Shown: one piece after another, positions 1 to 5,971 of the stretch
Numbering within the stretch: position 1 is the stretch's first letter
How the letters are laid out: each line of letters starts with the position of its first letter
Source of the DNA: Bacillota bacterium
GTDB lineage: Bacteria > Bacillota > Clostridia > Tissierellales > Peptoniphilaceae
Length of the DNA: 7,880 nucleotides
NCBI GenBank assembly: GCA_023393715.1
Contig: JAEXCD010000026.1
Span: 1 to 7,880 of the forward strand
Direction: 5' to 3'
Position numbers and translations under genes: made by a program
Notes under the pieces: model-generated
What the model was told of the DNA's origin: nothing
The model's database searches: none
Seen by the model: only the letters and a program-made list of their open reading frames with translations

Positions 1-379
1 GTACATAGGCCATGCCCAACGCATTGAGAATGGACTGTGCCGCGACAATAAATGCCGTGCTCCCCAGAAAGCATATCCCGAGCGCCCATTTGGGCAGCGT
101 AAGAAATACGATGGGCAAAAGGAAGACCACCGCCCCCAGCGTATGTGCCAGCGTCACCGCCTTCAGCGAAATCGTCCTCGAATGATCGCCGATATACGCC
201 GCTATCTGCTGAATGCCAATCCCCGCAAGATAAGCAACGGCGAGCAGCGCGCCGGATTCCGAAACCGAAAAGCGGTTTTCGCGAAGAAACATCGTCGAGT
301 AGATCATCGCGCCGCTGAAGCCAATATAGAAGCTCGCCTGCATCAACGCGTACAAAGCGTTTAATTTTTTTTCTTTCAT
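1..379 (-). CDS. MFS-type transporter, N-terminal part (runs off the window)
   Basis: The minus strand encodes an open frame starting MKEKKLNALYALMQASFYIG and still open at position 1 (126 codons visible). It shows alternating hydrophobic stretches typical of major facilitator membrane helices: about residues 8-30, 41-62 (LLAVAYLAGIGIQQIAAYIG), 72-95 and 97-118. Helix 2 is followed by GDHSR, at the place of the short cytoplasmic loop between helices 2 and 3 where the family has a charged G-x-x-x-D/R motif. Gene order and length suggest a roughly 400-residue inner-membrane permease of the LacY/phenylpropionate-permease-like branch, but the substrate cannot be read from this part. The ATG at 379-377 is the natural start; only a weak purine stretch (AGGG) precedes it. 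It is divergent from tyrS, and the repeat-rich stretch at 435-526 lies upstream as its probable control region. Confidence 0.82.
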   Translation of the reverse strand, partial: MKEKKLNALYALMQASFYIGFSGAMIYSTMFLRENRFSVSESGALLAVAYLAGIGIQQIAAYIGDHSRTISLKAVTLAHTLGAVVFLLPIVFLTLPKWALGICFLGSTAFIVAAQSILNALGMAYV

Positions 380-434
380 TTCGTACCCTATTCAGCACAC
401 GCGCCGACATGAGCGCGCGCTTTTCCCTTCCTTA

Positions 435-526
435 ACTATAGTATAAAGGTCTCATAGCTATGGCATAAAGATCCCGTAGTTACAGAACCTCTATAGTGTA
501 CCATAGAACCCATATAGGGTACCATG
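435..526 (-). promoter_or_regulatory. Degenerate repeat array upstream of the transporter gene (candidate operator/promoter)
   Basis: About 90 bp contain several imperfect copies of a unit resembling TATAGTGTACCAT. Two copies, 492-504 and 513-525, match at 12 of 13 bases and are offset by 21 bp. A second pair, TATAGTATAAAGG (437-449) and TATGGCATAAAGA (459-471), is offset by 22 bp. Perfect palindromes CATAGCTATG (453-462) and ACTATAGT (435-442) lie inside. On the minus strand a TATACT -10-like hexamer (445-440) has no good -35 at normal distance. This fits a promoter that depends on a DNA-binding activator, for example of MerR type, but the regulator identity is only a guess. The array is about 55-145 bp upstream of the transporter start. 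Confidence 0.4.
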
Positions 527-556
527 CCGCGAAGCGCCTGGCGATGACTTCCCCGC

Positions 557-587
557 TATTTGCGACAAAATTTATTTGCGACAAAAT
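557..587. repeat. Tandem direct repeat, 15 bp x 2
   Basis: The 15-mer TATTTGCGACAAAAT occurs at 557-571 and again, identically, at 573-587, giving a 16-bp period. The copies sit between the divergent transporter control region and the tyrS promoter, about 55-85 bp upstream of the tyrS -35 box. They could be a duplicated operator or a slippage product. Next to them, 595-617 can form a weak hairpin (AGGG/CCCT with an inner GCG/CGC) that lacks a T-tract. The rest of 527-639 shows nothing recognisable. Confidence 0.5.
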
Positions 588-639
588 GCGAAACAGGGCT
601 GCGGGTTCGCTGTCCCTTTGCTGAAATCTGCTCCGCTTC

Positions 640-668
640 TTGACTTTTCCCATCCTTTCTTCTAAAAT
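640..668 (+). promoter_or_regulatory. Sigma-A-type promoter of tyrS leader
   Basis: TTGACT (640-645) and TAAAAT (663-668) are separated by exactly 17 bp and each match the housekeeping consensus at five of six positions. Transcription would start near 674-676, only about 85 nt before the T-box sequence. This spacing is what makes the leader unusually short. Confidence 0.7.
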
Positions 669-681
669 AGAGAAATCTATA

Positions 682-803
682 CGGGCTGTGAACGCGCTTA
701 CAACGCGGGAGCTCGACGGGGTGACTCCCTACACGTCACAAGGCTTCGGCAGAAGAAAGGTGGTACCGCGACCCAGTCGCCCTTTCCCGTCCGGGCTTTT
801 TTT
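682..803 (+). promoter_or_regulatory. T-box riboswitch (tRNA-Tyr sensing leader) of tyrS, short form
   Basis: The antiterminator is complete. GAAAGG (755-760) pairs with CCTTTC (781-786), the 7-nt bulge TGGTACC occupies 761-767, and GCGAC (768-772) pairs with GTCGC (776-780). The bulge UGGU can pair with a tRNA 3' ACCA, matching the A discriminator usual for bacterial tRNA-Tyr. Upstream, CGGGCT (682-687) pairs with AGCTCG (710-715), then a GTGAA/GG internal loop, then CGCG (693-696) pairs with CGCG (704-707). The 7-nt loop CTTACAA contains the Tyr codon TAC (699-701), a likely specifier. A second hairpin, GTGAC/GTCAC (721-725/735-739), also has TAC in its loop (730-732), so the specifier assignment is not certain. 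There is no room for a full Stem I if transcription starts near 675. Uncharged tRNA-Tyr should favour read-through into tyrS. Confidence 0.88.
779..803 (+). terminator. Regulated intrinsic terminator of the T-box leader
   Basis: Seven Ts (797-803) follow GGGC (793-796). The local stem GCCC (779-782)/GGGC is only 4 bp and uses bases that belong to the antiterminator, so the two forms are exclusive, as expected for a T-box. A stronger partner exists further upstream: 711-720 can pair with 786-796 in ten base pairs with one bulged C. The exact terminator fold is therefore open. Confidence 0.6.
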
Positions 804-814
804 ATTTCTGACAA

Positions 815-871
815 CCGGTACCGATGCGATCCGAATTTTATTTCCGGCAGCCGGTATCGATGCGATCCGAA
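815..871 (+). repeat. Imperfect direct repeat between leader terminator and tyrS start
   Basis: Two 21-bp segments, 815-835 and 851-871, differ at one base (CCGGTACC versus CCGGTATC, both followed by GATGCGATCCGAA). Their offset is 36 bp. The second copy ends just before the AGGAGG ribosome binding site of tyrS. Each copy carries an ATG in frame with tyrS (824 and 860), so a longest-frame gene call would start too early. Confidence 0.75.
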
Positions 872-883
872 CAGGAGGTCTTC

Positions 884-2134
884 ATGAGCATTACGTACAA
901 AAAGGAATATGACAACGTATTAGATGAACTGATTGACCGCGGTTACTATGACGCCAGCACCGATGAGGACGAGCTGCGCCGCACTCTCGCTGCGGAAAAA
1001 GTGCCCTTTTACATCGGCTTTGACGCGACAGCCGATTCCCTGACCGTCGGCCATTTCATTCAGATCATGGTCATGATGCGCATGCAGGCGTATGGGCACA
1101 TCCCCATCGCTCTGCTCGGCGGCGGTACGACGATGATCGGCGATCCGTCCGGCCGCTCCGATATGCGCACCGTGATGACAAAGGAGCAAATCGATCACAA
1201 TGCCGGCTGCTTTTTCGCACAGCTCCAGCGTTTTCTCGATTTCTCCGAGGGAAAAGCCATCGTGCGCAATAACGCGGATTGGCTTCTCGACGTAAACTTT
1301 CTCTCGTTTATGCGCGAGGTCGGCGTGCACTTTAACGTCGGCGAAATGATCAAAAAGGACGCGTACAAAAACCGAATGGCCGCGGGCGGACTGACGTTTT
1401 TTGAATTTTCCTACATGCTCCTGCAAAGCTACGACTTTCTCGTCCTGTTCCGCGAAAATAATTGCCGACTTCAGCTCGGCGGATCGGATCAGTGGGCAAA
1501 CATCATCGGCGGCGCAGAGCTCGTGCGCAAGGTTGAGGGCGGCAAGGCCTTCGGCATGACCTTCAAGCTGCTGACGACGGCGGACGGGGTAAAGATGGGC
1601 AAATCCATGAAGGGCGCCGTCTGGCTCGATGAAAACAAAACCTCTCCCTACGAGCTGTTCCAGTACATGAGAAACGTCGACGACCGCGACGTGCTGAAAT
1701 TTCTGCTCCAGCTCACGTTCCTCCCCAAAGCGGAATGCGTGGCGCTCGCTGCGCACAACGACGAGCGGATCAACCACGCAAAGGAAGTTCTCGCCTATGA
1801 GGTTACGAAGCTCGTCCACGGAGAAGAAAAGGCTCAGGAGGCGCTTAACGCCGCGAAGGCGCTGTTCTCCGCAAAATCGGATCACGCCGCCATGCCTTCC
1901 GTCGAGCTGTCCCTCGCCGAGCTCGGCTCTCCCATCGGCCTGCTGTCCGTTTTAACTGCAGCCGGTTTGACGAAATCAAACGGTGAAGCACGTCGTCTGG
2001 TTCAGCAGGGGGGCATTACCCTCGACGACGTCAAGGCTTCGGATCCGGCGATGGAGCTCTCCGCCGAAAAATTAGCCGAGGGTATCACGGTACGCAAGGG
2101 AAAAAAAGTCTATCTGCGCATTTTCGCCAGGTAG
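884..2134 (+). CDS. tyrS: Tyrosyl-tRNA synthetase
   Basis: This cytosolic class I enzyme joins L-tyrosine to tRNA-Tyr using ATP. The 416-aa product matches the family's usual length. The Rossmann catalytic domain shows YIGFDATADSLTVGH (residue 43 onward), containing the HIGH-type motif TVGH (54-57). The tyrosine/ATP pocket segment is GGSDQWAN (199-206) and the second signature is KMGKS (237-241, a common variant of KMSKS). An alpha-helical anticodon-binding part follows, and the C-terminal S4-type RNA-binding domain (about 345-416) carries GEARRLVQQGGI. The ATG at 884 is chosen because AGGAGG (873-878) lies 5 nt upstream; earlier in-frame ATGs at 824 and 860 lie inside a leader repeat. Transcription is controlled by the tyrosine T-box in front. 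It is a single-gene unit with its own strong terminator, and the frame is intact. Confidence 0.98.
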   Translation: MSITYKKEYDNVLDELIDRGYYDASTDEDELRRTLAAEKVPFYIGFDATADSLTVGHFIQIMVMMRMQAYGHIPIALLGGGTTMIGDPSGRSDMRTVMTKEQIDHNAGCFFAQLQRFLDFSEGKAIVRNNADWLLDVNFLSFMREVGVHFNVGEMIKKDAYKNRMAAGGLTFFEFSYMLLQSYDFLVLFRENNCRLQLGGSDQWANIIGGAELVRKVEGGKAFGMTFKLLTTADGVKMGKSMKGAVWLDENKTSPYELFQYMRNVDDRDVLKFLLQLTFLPKAECVALAAHNDERINHAKEVLAYEVTKLVHGEEKAQEALNAAKALFSAKSDHAAMPSVELSLAELGSPIGLLSVLTAAGLTKSNGEARRLVQQGGITLDDVKASDPAMELSAEKLAEGITVRKGKKVYLRIFAR

Positions 2135-2159
2135 TTTTGAAACAGAATCCGGTTCAATC

Positions 2160-2197
2160 GGGTGTCGCACGCCTGCGGTGTGCGGCACCCTTTTTTT
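2160..2197 (+). terminator. Rho-independent terminator of tyrS
   Basis: Bases 2160-2173 pair with 2177-2190 in a 14-bp stem (two G-U pairs) with a TGC loop, followed directly by seven Ts (2191-2197). It begins 26 bp after the tyrS stop. Confidence 0.96.
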
Positions 2198-2424
2198 CAC
2201 TATGTTTAGGGAAATCCATTTCTCTGTTTTTTCACGATTCTTTTCCCAGTTTTCGCGCAAACCGCGCCCTTCCACTCCTTTGAAAATAATTTATATGCTT
2301 CCTTTTTTATTCCTGTTCCTATTTTATTTTAAATTTATTTGACGTGGATGTCCCGTCTTTTTTCGCCGTTTTTTATCGTATTTTTCGACTGTTCTACCTT
2401 TTTGCTTAATTCCTTCTAAAATAC
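2198..2424. other. AT- and pyrimidine-rich intergenic stretch without a gene
   Basis: This stretch lies between the tyrS terminator and the next promoter. It is rich in T-runs on the plus strand, and no frame in it looks like a protein. A TTGACG (2339-2344) has no -10 partner at the right distance. I see no RNA gene or clear operator; it may be upstream promoter sequence or a degraded region. Confidence 0.5.
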
Positions 2425-2452
2425 TTGATATTCTGAAAAAATATGATATTAT
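2425..2452 (+). promoter_or_regulatory. Promoter of the ACAD-ETF-rubredoxin / flavodiiron operon
   Basis: TTGATA (2425-2430) and TATTAT (2447-2452) are 16 bp apart, predicting a start near 2459. Surrounding T-rich DNA could act as an UP-like element. The -10 box overlaps a small dyad AATAT-G-ATATT (2440-2450), and TGATATT is repeated 18 bp apart (2426-2432, 2444-2450), so a repressor site here is possible. No PerR, Rex or Fnr box is obvious. Confidence 0.6.
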
Positions 2453-2463
2453 TGTCCTATAAA

Positions 2464-2498
2464 CGCCGCGCCGGCCGGCTTATCCCGTCTGCGCGGCG
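2464..2498 (+). other. GC-rich hairpin at the 5' end of the operon mRNA
   Basis: CGCCGCGC (2464-2471) pairs perfectly with GCGCGGCG (2491-2498) around a 19-nt loop. It would form within about 5 nt of the predicted transcript start and about 45 nt before the ribosome binding site. Purines rather than a T-tract follow, so it is not a terminator. It may stabilise the mRNA 5' end or be part of a regulatory leader. Confidence 0.5.
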
Positions 2499-2553
2499 AA
2501 AGGAAGAAGAAAACGTTATAGCAAACCGTAACCCAAAAAAACAGGAGGAAAAA

Positions 2554-4467
2554 ATGCCATTCAAAACCACAGAGCAGCATGAAGAGCTGCGCCGTCAGAT
2601 CCGGGAATTTGCGGAACAGGAAGTAAAGCCCATCGCCTTCAAAATCGATCAGGCAAATGAGTTTCCCGTCGAAATCGTCAAAAAACTGGGTGAACGCGGA
2701 TGGCTCGGTATTCCGTTTGAGAAGGAATACGGCGGAGCCGGATTGGACATGACCAGCTACGCAATCTGCGTCGAGGAGCTCTCGCGCGTCGACGCCGGCG
2801 TCGGCGTTATCGTCTCCGCGCACACCTCCCTCGGCTCCTGGCCGATCTACGGGTTTGGCACCGAAGAGCAAAAGCAGAAGTATCTCGCCCCATTGGCACG
2901 CGGTGAAAAAATCGGCGCATTCGGCCTTACCGAGCCGAACGCCGGATCGGACGCCAGCGGCACGGAAACGACGGCGGTGCTTCAGGGTGATCACTACGTA
3001 TTGAACGGAAGCAAGATCTTCATTACCAACGGCGGTCAGGCGGATACATATGTGATCTTTGCCGTCACCAGCCCGGAAAAGGGAACGCACGGAATCAGCG
3101 CCTTCATTGTCGAAAAGGGATGGGACGGCTTCAGCTTCCCGACGCACTACGACAAGCTGGGCATCCGCTCCTCGCAGACGGCGGAGCTCTCCTTCAAAAA
3201 TGTCATCGTGCCGAAGGAGAACCTGCTCGGAAAAGAGGGCGAGGGCTTTAAGATCGCCATGGCGACGTTGGATGGCGGCCGTATCGGCATCGCTTCCCAG
3301 GCTCTGGGGATTGCACAGGGCGCGTATGAGTCTGCGCTCGCCTATTCCCGTGAGCGCATCCAATTTGACGCTCCCATCGCGGTCAACCAGGGCATCAGCT
3401 TTAAGCTCGCCGATATGGCGACGCAAATCCATGGCGCCCGTCTCATGATTTACTATGCAGCGGATCTGAAACAGAACCACGAGAAATATACGAAGGAAGC
3501 CGCTATGGCAAAGCTGTTCGCTTCGGATCTGGCCGTTCGCGTCGCCGATCAGGCGCTGCAGATCCATGGCGGAAACGGCTTCATCAAGGGTATGGATGTC
3601 GAGCGCTTCTACCGCGATGCGAAGATCACGCAGATCTATGAAGGAACAAACGAAATCATGCGCGTCGTCATCTCCGGCCAAATCATCGGACGCATCAATC
3701 GCCCGAAAATGCAGGCGATGAAGCCCGCCGGAAAGCCCGGCAGCGCAACCGGCCCCCGCAAAAACATCCTCTTTGAGGGCGAACCGCAGGAACAGGTCGA
3801 TCAGCTCGTTCAGGCATTGAAGGGCGACGGCTATGCCTTTAATTTCACCCTCGATCCGTGGGCTCCGGTTACGGAGGTGGAACGCCTCGTATCCGCCGGA
3901 CAGGGCATCGGCAAAAAGGAGAACATGGCGCTGATCGAGAATCTGGCCAAGGCCGTCGGCGCAGCCGTCTCCTCCTCCCGTCCGGTCGCCGAAAACCTGC
4001 AGTATGTTCCGCTGAACCGCTACGTCGGATTGTCCGGTCAGAAGTTCAAGGGCAACCTCTACATCGCCTGCGGCATCTCCGGCGCCGGTCAGCATCTGCG
4101 CGGCATCAAGGAGGCGACGACGATCGTCGCGATCAACAGCGATCCGAACGCGCCGATCTTCATGAATGCCGACTACGGCATCGTCGGCGACGTCAACGTC
4201 ATTTTGCCGCTTTTGACCAAGGCGCTGGACGACGGCTCCAAGAGAGGCGCCGCTCCTGAATTCGTCAAGATGAAGAAGTCGATCGCTCAGGAGCCGAAGA
4301 CGAAAACCGGCGTGCACGTGTGCTCGGGCTGCGGCTATGAATACGATCCGGTCAACGGAGATCCCGAAACCGACGTGCTTCCCGGTACGCCGTTCGACCA
4401 AATTCCGAACAGCTACCAGTGCCCGAAGTGCGGCGATCCGAAGAGCTCTTTCATTGAATTAAACTAA
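2554..4467 (+). CDS. Acyl-CoA dehydrogenase - ETF-alpha FAD domain - rubredoxin fusion
   Basis: The 637-aa protein has three redox modules in line. (1) Residues 1 to about 380 are a full-length butyryl-CoA-type acyl-CoA dehydrogenase: FAD signature GLTEPNAGSD (124-133), KIFITNGG (154-161), and YEGTNEIMR with probable catalytic base Glu363. (2) After a linker rich in Lys, Gly and Pro (about 385-410), residues 436-555 match the C-terminal FAD domain of electron-transfer flavoprotein alpha: SRP with Arg476, VGLSG (491-495), GISGAGQH (507-514), INSDPNAPIF and ADYGIVGD. (3) Residues 588-637 are a rubredoxin with CSGC (590-593) and CPKC (623-626), four iron ligands. The N-terminal half of EtfA and all of EtfB are absent. 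By family, the first module oxidises acyl-CoA to enoyl-CoA; passing electrons through the ETF-type FAD to rubredoxin is inference. The ATG at 2554 is chosen for AGGAGG 5 nt upstream; a longer frame from 2443 begins before the likely transcript start. No signal peptide is seen, so it is cytosolic. Confidence 0.95.
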   Translation: MPFKTTEQHEELRRQIREFAEQEVKPIAFKIDQANEFPVEIVKKLGERGWLGIPFEKEYGGAGLDMTSYAICVEELSRVDAGVGVIVSAHTSLGSWPIYGFGTEEQKQKYLAPLARGEKIGAFGLTEPNAGSDASGTETTAVLQGDHYVLNGSKIFITNGGQADTYVIFAVTSPEKGTHGISAFIVEKGWDGFSFPTHYDKLGIRSSQTAELSFKNVIVPKENLLGKEGEGFKIAMATLDGGRIGIASQALGIAQGAYESALAYSRERIQFDAPIAVNQGISFKLADMATQIHGARLMIYYAADLKQNHEKYTKEAAMAKLFASDLAVRVADQALQIHGGNGFIKGMDVERFYRDAKITQIYEGTNEIMRVVISGQIIGRINRPKMQAMKPAGKPGSATGPRKNILFEGEPQEQVDQLVQALKGDGYAFNFTLDPWAPVTEVERLVSAGQGIGKKENMALIENLAKAVGAAVSSSRPVAENLQYVPLNRYVGLSGQKFKGNLYIACGISGAGQHLRGIKEATTIVAINSDPNAPIFMNADYGIVGDVNVILPLLTKALDDGSKRGAAPEFVKMKKSIAQEPKTKTGVHVCSGCGYEYDPVNGDPETDVLPGTPFDQIPNSYQCPKCGDPKSSFIELN

Positions 4468-4498
4468 CCCCCTGCGCGATGCTATAAGGAGATAAAAA

Positions 4499-5704
4499 AT
4501 GTATAACGTTCGTGAAGTAACCAAAGATGTTTATTGGATCGGCGCAAACGACCACCGTACCCACCTTTTTGAAAACATTCATCCCATTCCCGACGGCGTA
4601 AGCTACAACGCCTACGTCGTCCTGGATGAGGAGACCGTTCTGTTCGATACCGTCGACTGGGGCGTCTGCCGTCCCTTCCTCGACAATCTGGCCCATGTTC
4701 TGAACGGCCGGAAATTGGACTACCTCGTTGTCAACCACATGGAGCCGGATCACGCGGCCAGCATTGAAGAGGTTCTGCTGCGCTACCCGGATGTTACCGT
4801 TATCAGCACGGAGAAGGCCTTCTACCTCATGTCCCAGTTCAACTTCCACGTTGAAAACAAGCTTCAGGTCAAGACCGGCGACACCTTCAGCTCCGGAAAG
4901 CACGAATATGCCTTCGTTGAAATGCCGATGGTTCATTGGCCGGAGGCGATGTGCACGCTGGATACCACCAACGGCGTCCTGTTCTCCGCCGACGCATTCG
5001 GCTCCTTCAAGGCCCTCGACGGAAAGCTCTTCGCGGACGAGGTGAACTTCGACCGCGACTGGATCGACGAAGCGCGCCGCTATTTTACGAACATCGTCGG
5101 AAAATACGGCCCGCACGTCCAAGCCGTCCTGAAGGTCGCAGGCACGCTGCCGATCAAGATCCTCTGCCCGCTCCACGGGCCAATCTGGCGTAAGGATCTC
5201 GGCTACATCCTCGACAAGTACGACAAATGGTCCAGCTACACACCGGAGGAAACCGGCGTCATGATCGTCTACTCCTCCATGTACGGCAACACCGAAGAGG
5301 CCGCTCAGATTTTGGCCTCCGAAATCGTCAAGCGCGGACAGACAAAGGTCTCCGTGTTCGACGTCTCGATCACGCCGGTTTCGTACCTGATCTCGGAAGC
5401 ATTCCGCGTCAGCCACATCGTCCTCGCCTCCACGACCTACAATCTGGGCATCTACCCGAGAATGAAGGACTTCATCGCGGACATGCAGGCGCTGAACCTC
5501 CAGAACCGCACCTTCGGCATCATCGAGAACGGCTCCTGGGCGCCTCAGGCCGGCTCGCTGATGCGCGAGATGATCGACGAAATGCGCGAAATGTACTACG
5601 TCGATGCCGAGGCAACCATGATCTCCTCCCTGAACGACATGACGCGCAAGGATGTGGAAGCGGTCGCCGACGCCATCGTCGAATCCATGAAAAAACGTCA
5701 ATAA
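4499..5704 (+). CDS. Flavodiiron protein (class A; oxygen and/or nitric oxide reductase)
   Basis: The 401-aa product is the minimal two-domain flavodiiron protein. The N-terminal metallo-beta-lactamase-like domain (about 1-250) has all six diiron ligands expected for the family: His80, Glu82 and Asp84 in HMEPDH, His146 in MVHWPE, Asp165 in SADAFGSF, and His226 in CPLHGPIW. The flavodoxin-like C-terminal domain (about 253-398) has the FMN phosphate loop SSMYGNT (259-265). Family members reduce O2 to water and/or NO to N2O in the cytoplasm with electrons from rubredoxin. This one has no rubredoxin or flavin-reductase extension. The gene lies 31 bp after the fusion gene, which ends in a rubredoxin, with AAGGAG 7 nt before the ATG, so the two are almost surely one transcript. 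The preceding protein is the obvious electron donor. O2 versus NO preference cannot be read from sequence. Confidence 0.97.
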   Translation: MYNVREVTKDVYWIGANDHRTHLFENIHPIPDGVSYNAYVVLDEETVLFDTVDWGVCRPFLDNLAHVLNGRKLDYLVVNHMEPDHAASIEEVLLRYPDVTVISTEKAFYLMSQFNFHVENKLQVKTGDTFSSGKHEYAFVEMPMVHWPEAMCTLDTTNGVLFSADAFGSFKALDGKLFADEVNFDRDWIDEARRYFTNIVGKYGPHVQAVLKVAGTLPIKILCPLHGPIWRKDLGYILDKYDKWSSYTPEETGVMIVYSSMYGNTEEAAQILASEIVKRGQTKVSVFDVSITPVSYLISEAFRVSHIVLASTTYNLGIYPRMKDFIADMQALNLQNRTFGIIENGSWAPQAGSLMREMIDEMREMYYVDAEATMISSLNDMTRKDVEAVADAIVESMKKRQ

Positions 5705-5722
5705 CTCCTCTCCACGTTTCAC

Positions 5723-5764
5723 ACGACAAGCCGCGCCCCAGATCTGGGGCGCCGCTTGTCGTTT
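5723..5764 (+). terminator. Long hairpin closing the operon (probable terminator)
   Basis: Bases 5723-5740 pair with 5745-5762 in 17 base pairs with a single C-C mismatch and a GATC loop. Only a short T-stretch (TTTCT) follows, so it may terminate moderately or mainly protect the mRNA 3' end. A further small hairpin GCTTCT/AGAAGC (5773-5787) follows. Confidence 0.75.
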
Positions 5765-5882
5765 CTCCACATGCTTCTTTGAGAAGCGCTTGATTTTGTC
5801 TCTGCCTTTGCCTGCTGAAAATCTTACGGAATGCGGACAGGGACGGCGGCGAAAGCAAGAGTACCGTAAACAAAAAGCATTC

Positions 5883-5911
5883 TTGAAAAGATATGCACGA
5901 CAGGATAAACT
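5883..5911 (+). promoter_or_regulatory. Candidate promoter for the small membrane-protein gene
   Basis: TTGAAA (5883-5888) and TAAACT (5906-5911) are 17 bp apart, about 60 bp upstream of the next start codon. A separate promoter is expected because the previous operon ends in a strong hairpin. Confidence 0.5.
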
Positions 5912-5971
5912 GATGAATATTCGCCACAATCGATGCTGAAAGCGGCAGGCTTTTTGAAGGAGTACAGAGGT

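Noticed and set aside
143..364. Plus-strand 73-codon frame at the left edge
   Set aside because: It is antisense to the transporter gene; the minus frame encodes clear membrane helices.
640..912. Plus-strand 90-codon frame over the tyrS leader
   Set aside because: It runs through the promoter, T-box and terminator and has no ribosome binding site, so it is not a leader peptide.
920..1885. 321-codon minus-strand frame inside tyrS
   Set aside because: It is antisense to an unmistakable tyrosyl-tRNA synthetase and has no ribosome binding site or domain.
2281..2300. Possible PerR/Fur-like box (ATAATTTATA)
   Set aside because: It matches only an AT-rich half-site by composition and lacks the required dyad.
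2339..2344. TTGACG as a -35 box
   Set aside because: No -10-like hexamer is found 16-18 bp downstream.
2443..2553. N-terminal extension of the fusion protein from ATG 2443
   Set aside because: The start would lie within the -10 region of the likely promoter, and the extension covers the 5' hairpin. AGGAGG sits correctly before ATG 2554, where the acyl-CoA dehydrogenase homology begins.
2449..4401. 650-codon minus-strand frame opposite the fusion gene
   Set aside because: It is an antisense shadow of a GC-rich coding gene. The translation has no recognisable domain, while the plus strand carries three intact motif-rich domains.
4451..5929. 492-codon minus-strand frame opposite the flavodiiron gene
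   Set aside because: It is antisense to a gene with all diiron ligands and the FMN loop, its translation is compositionally odd, and it crosses the operon hairpin.
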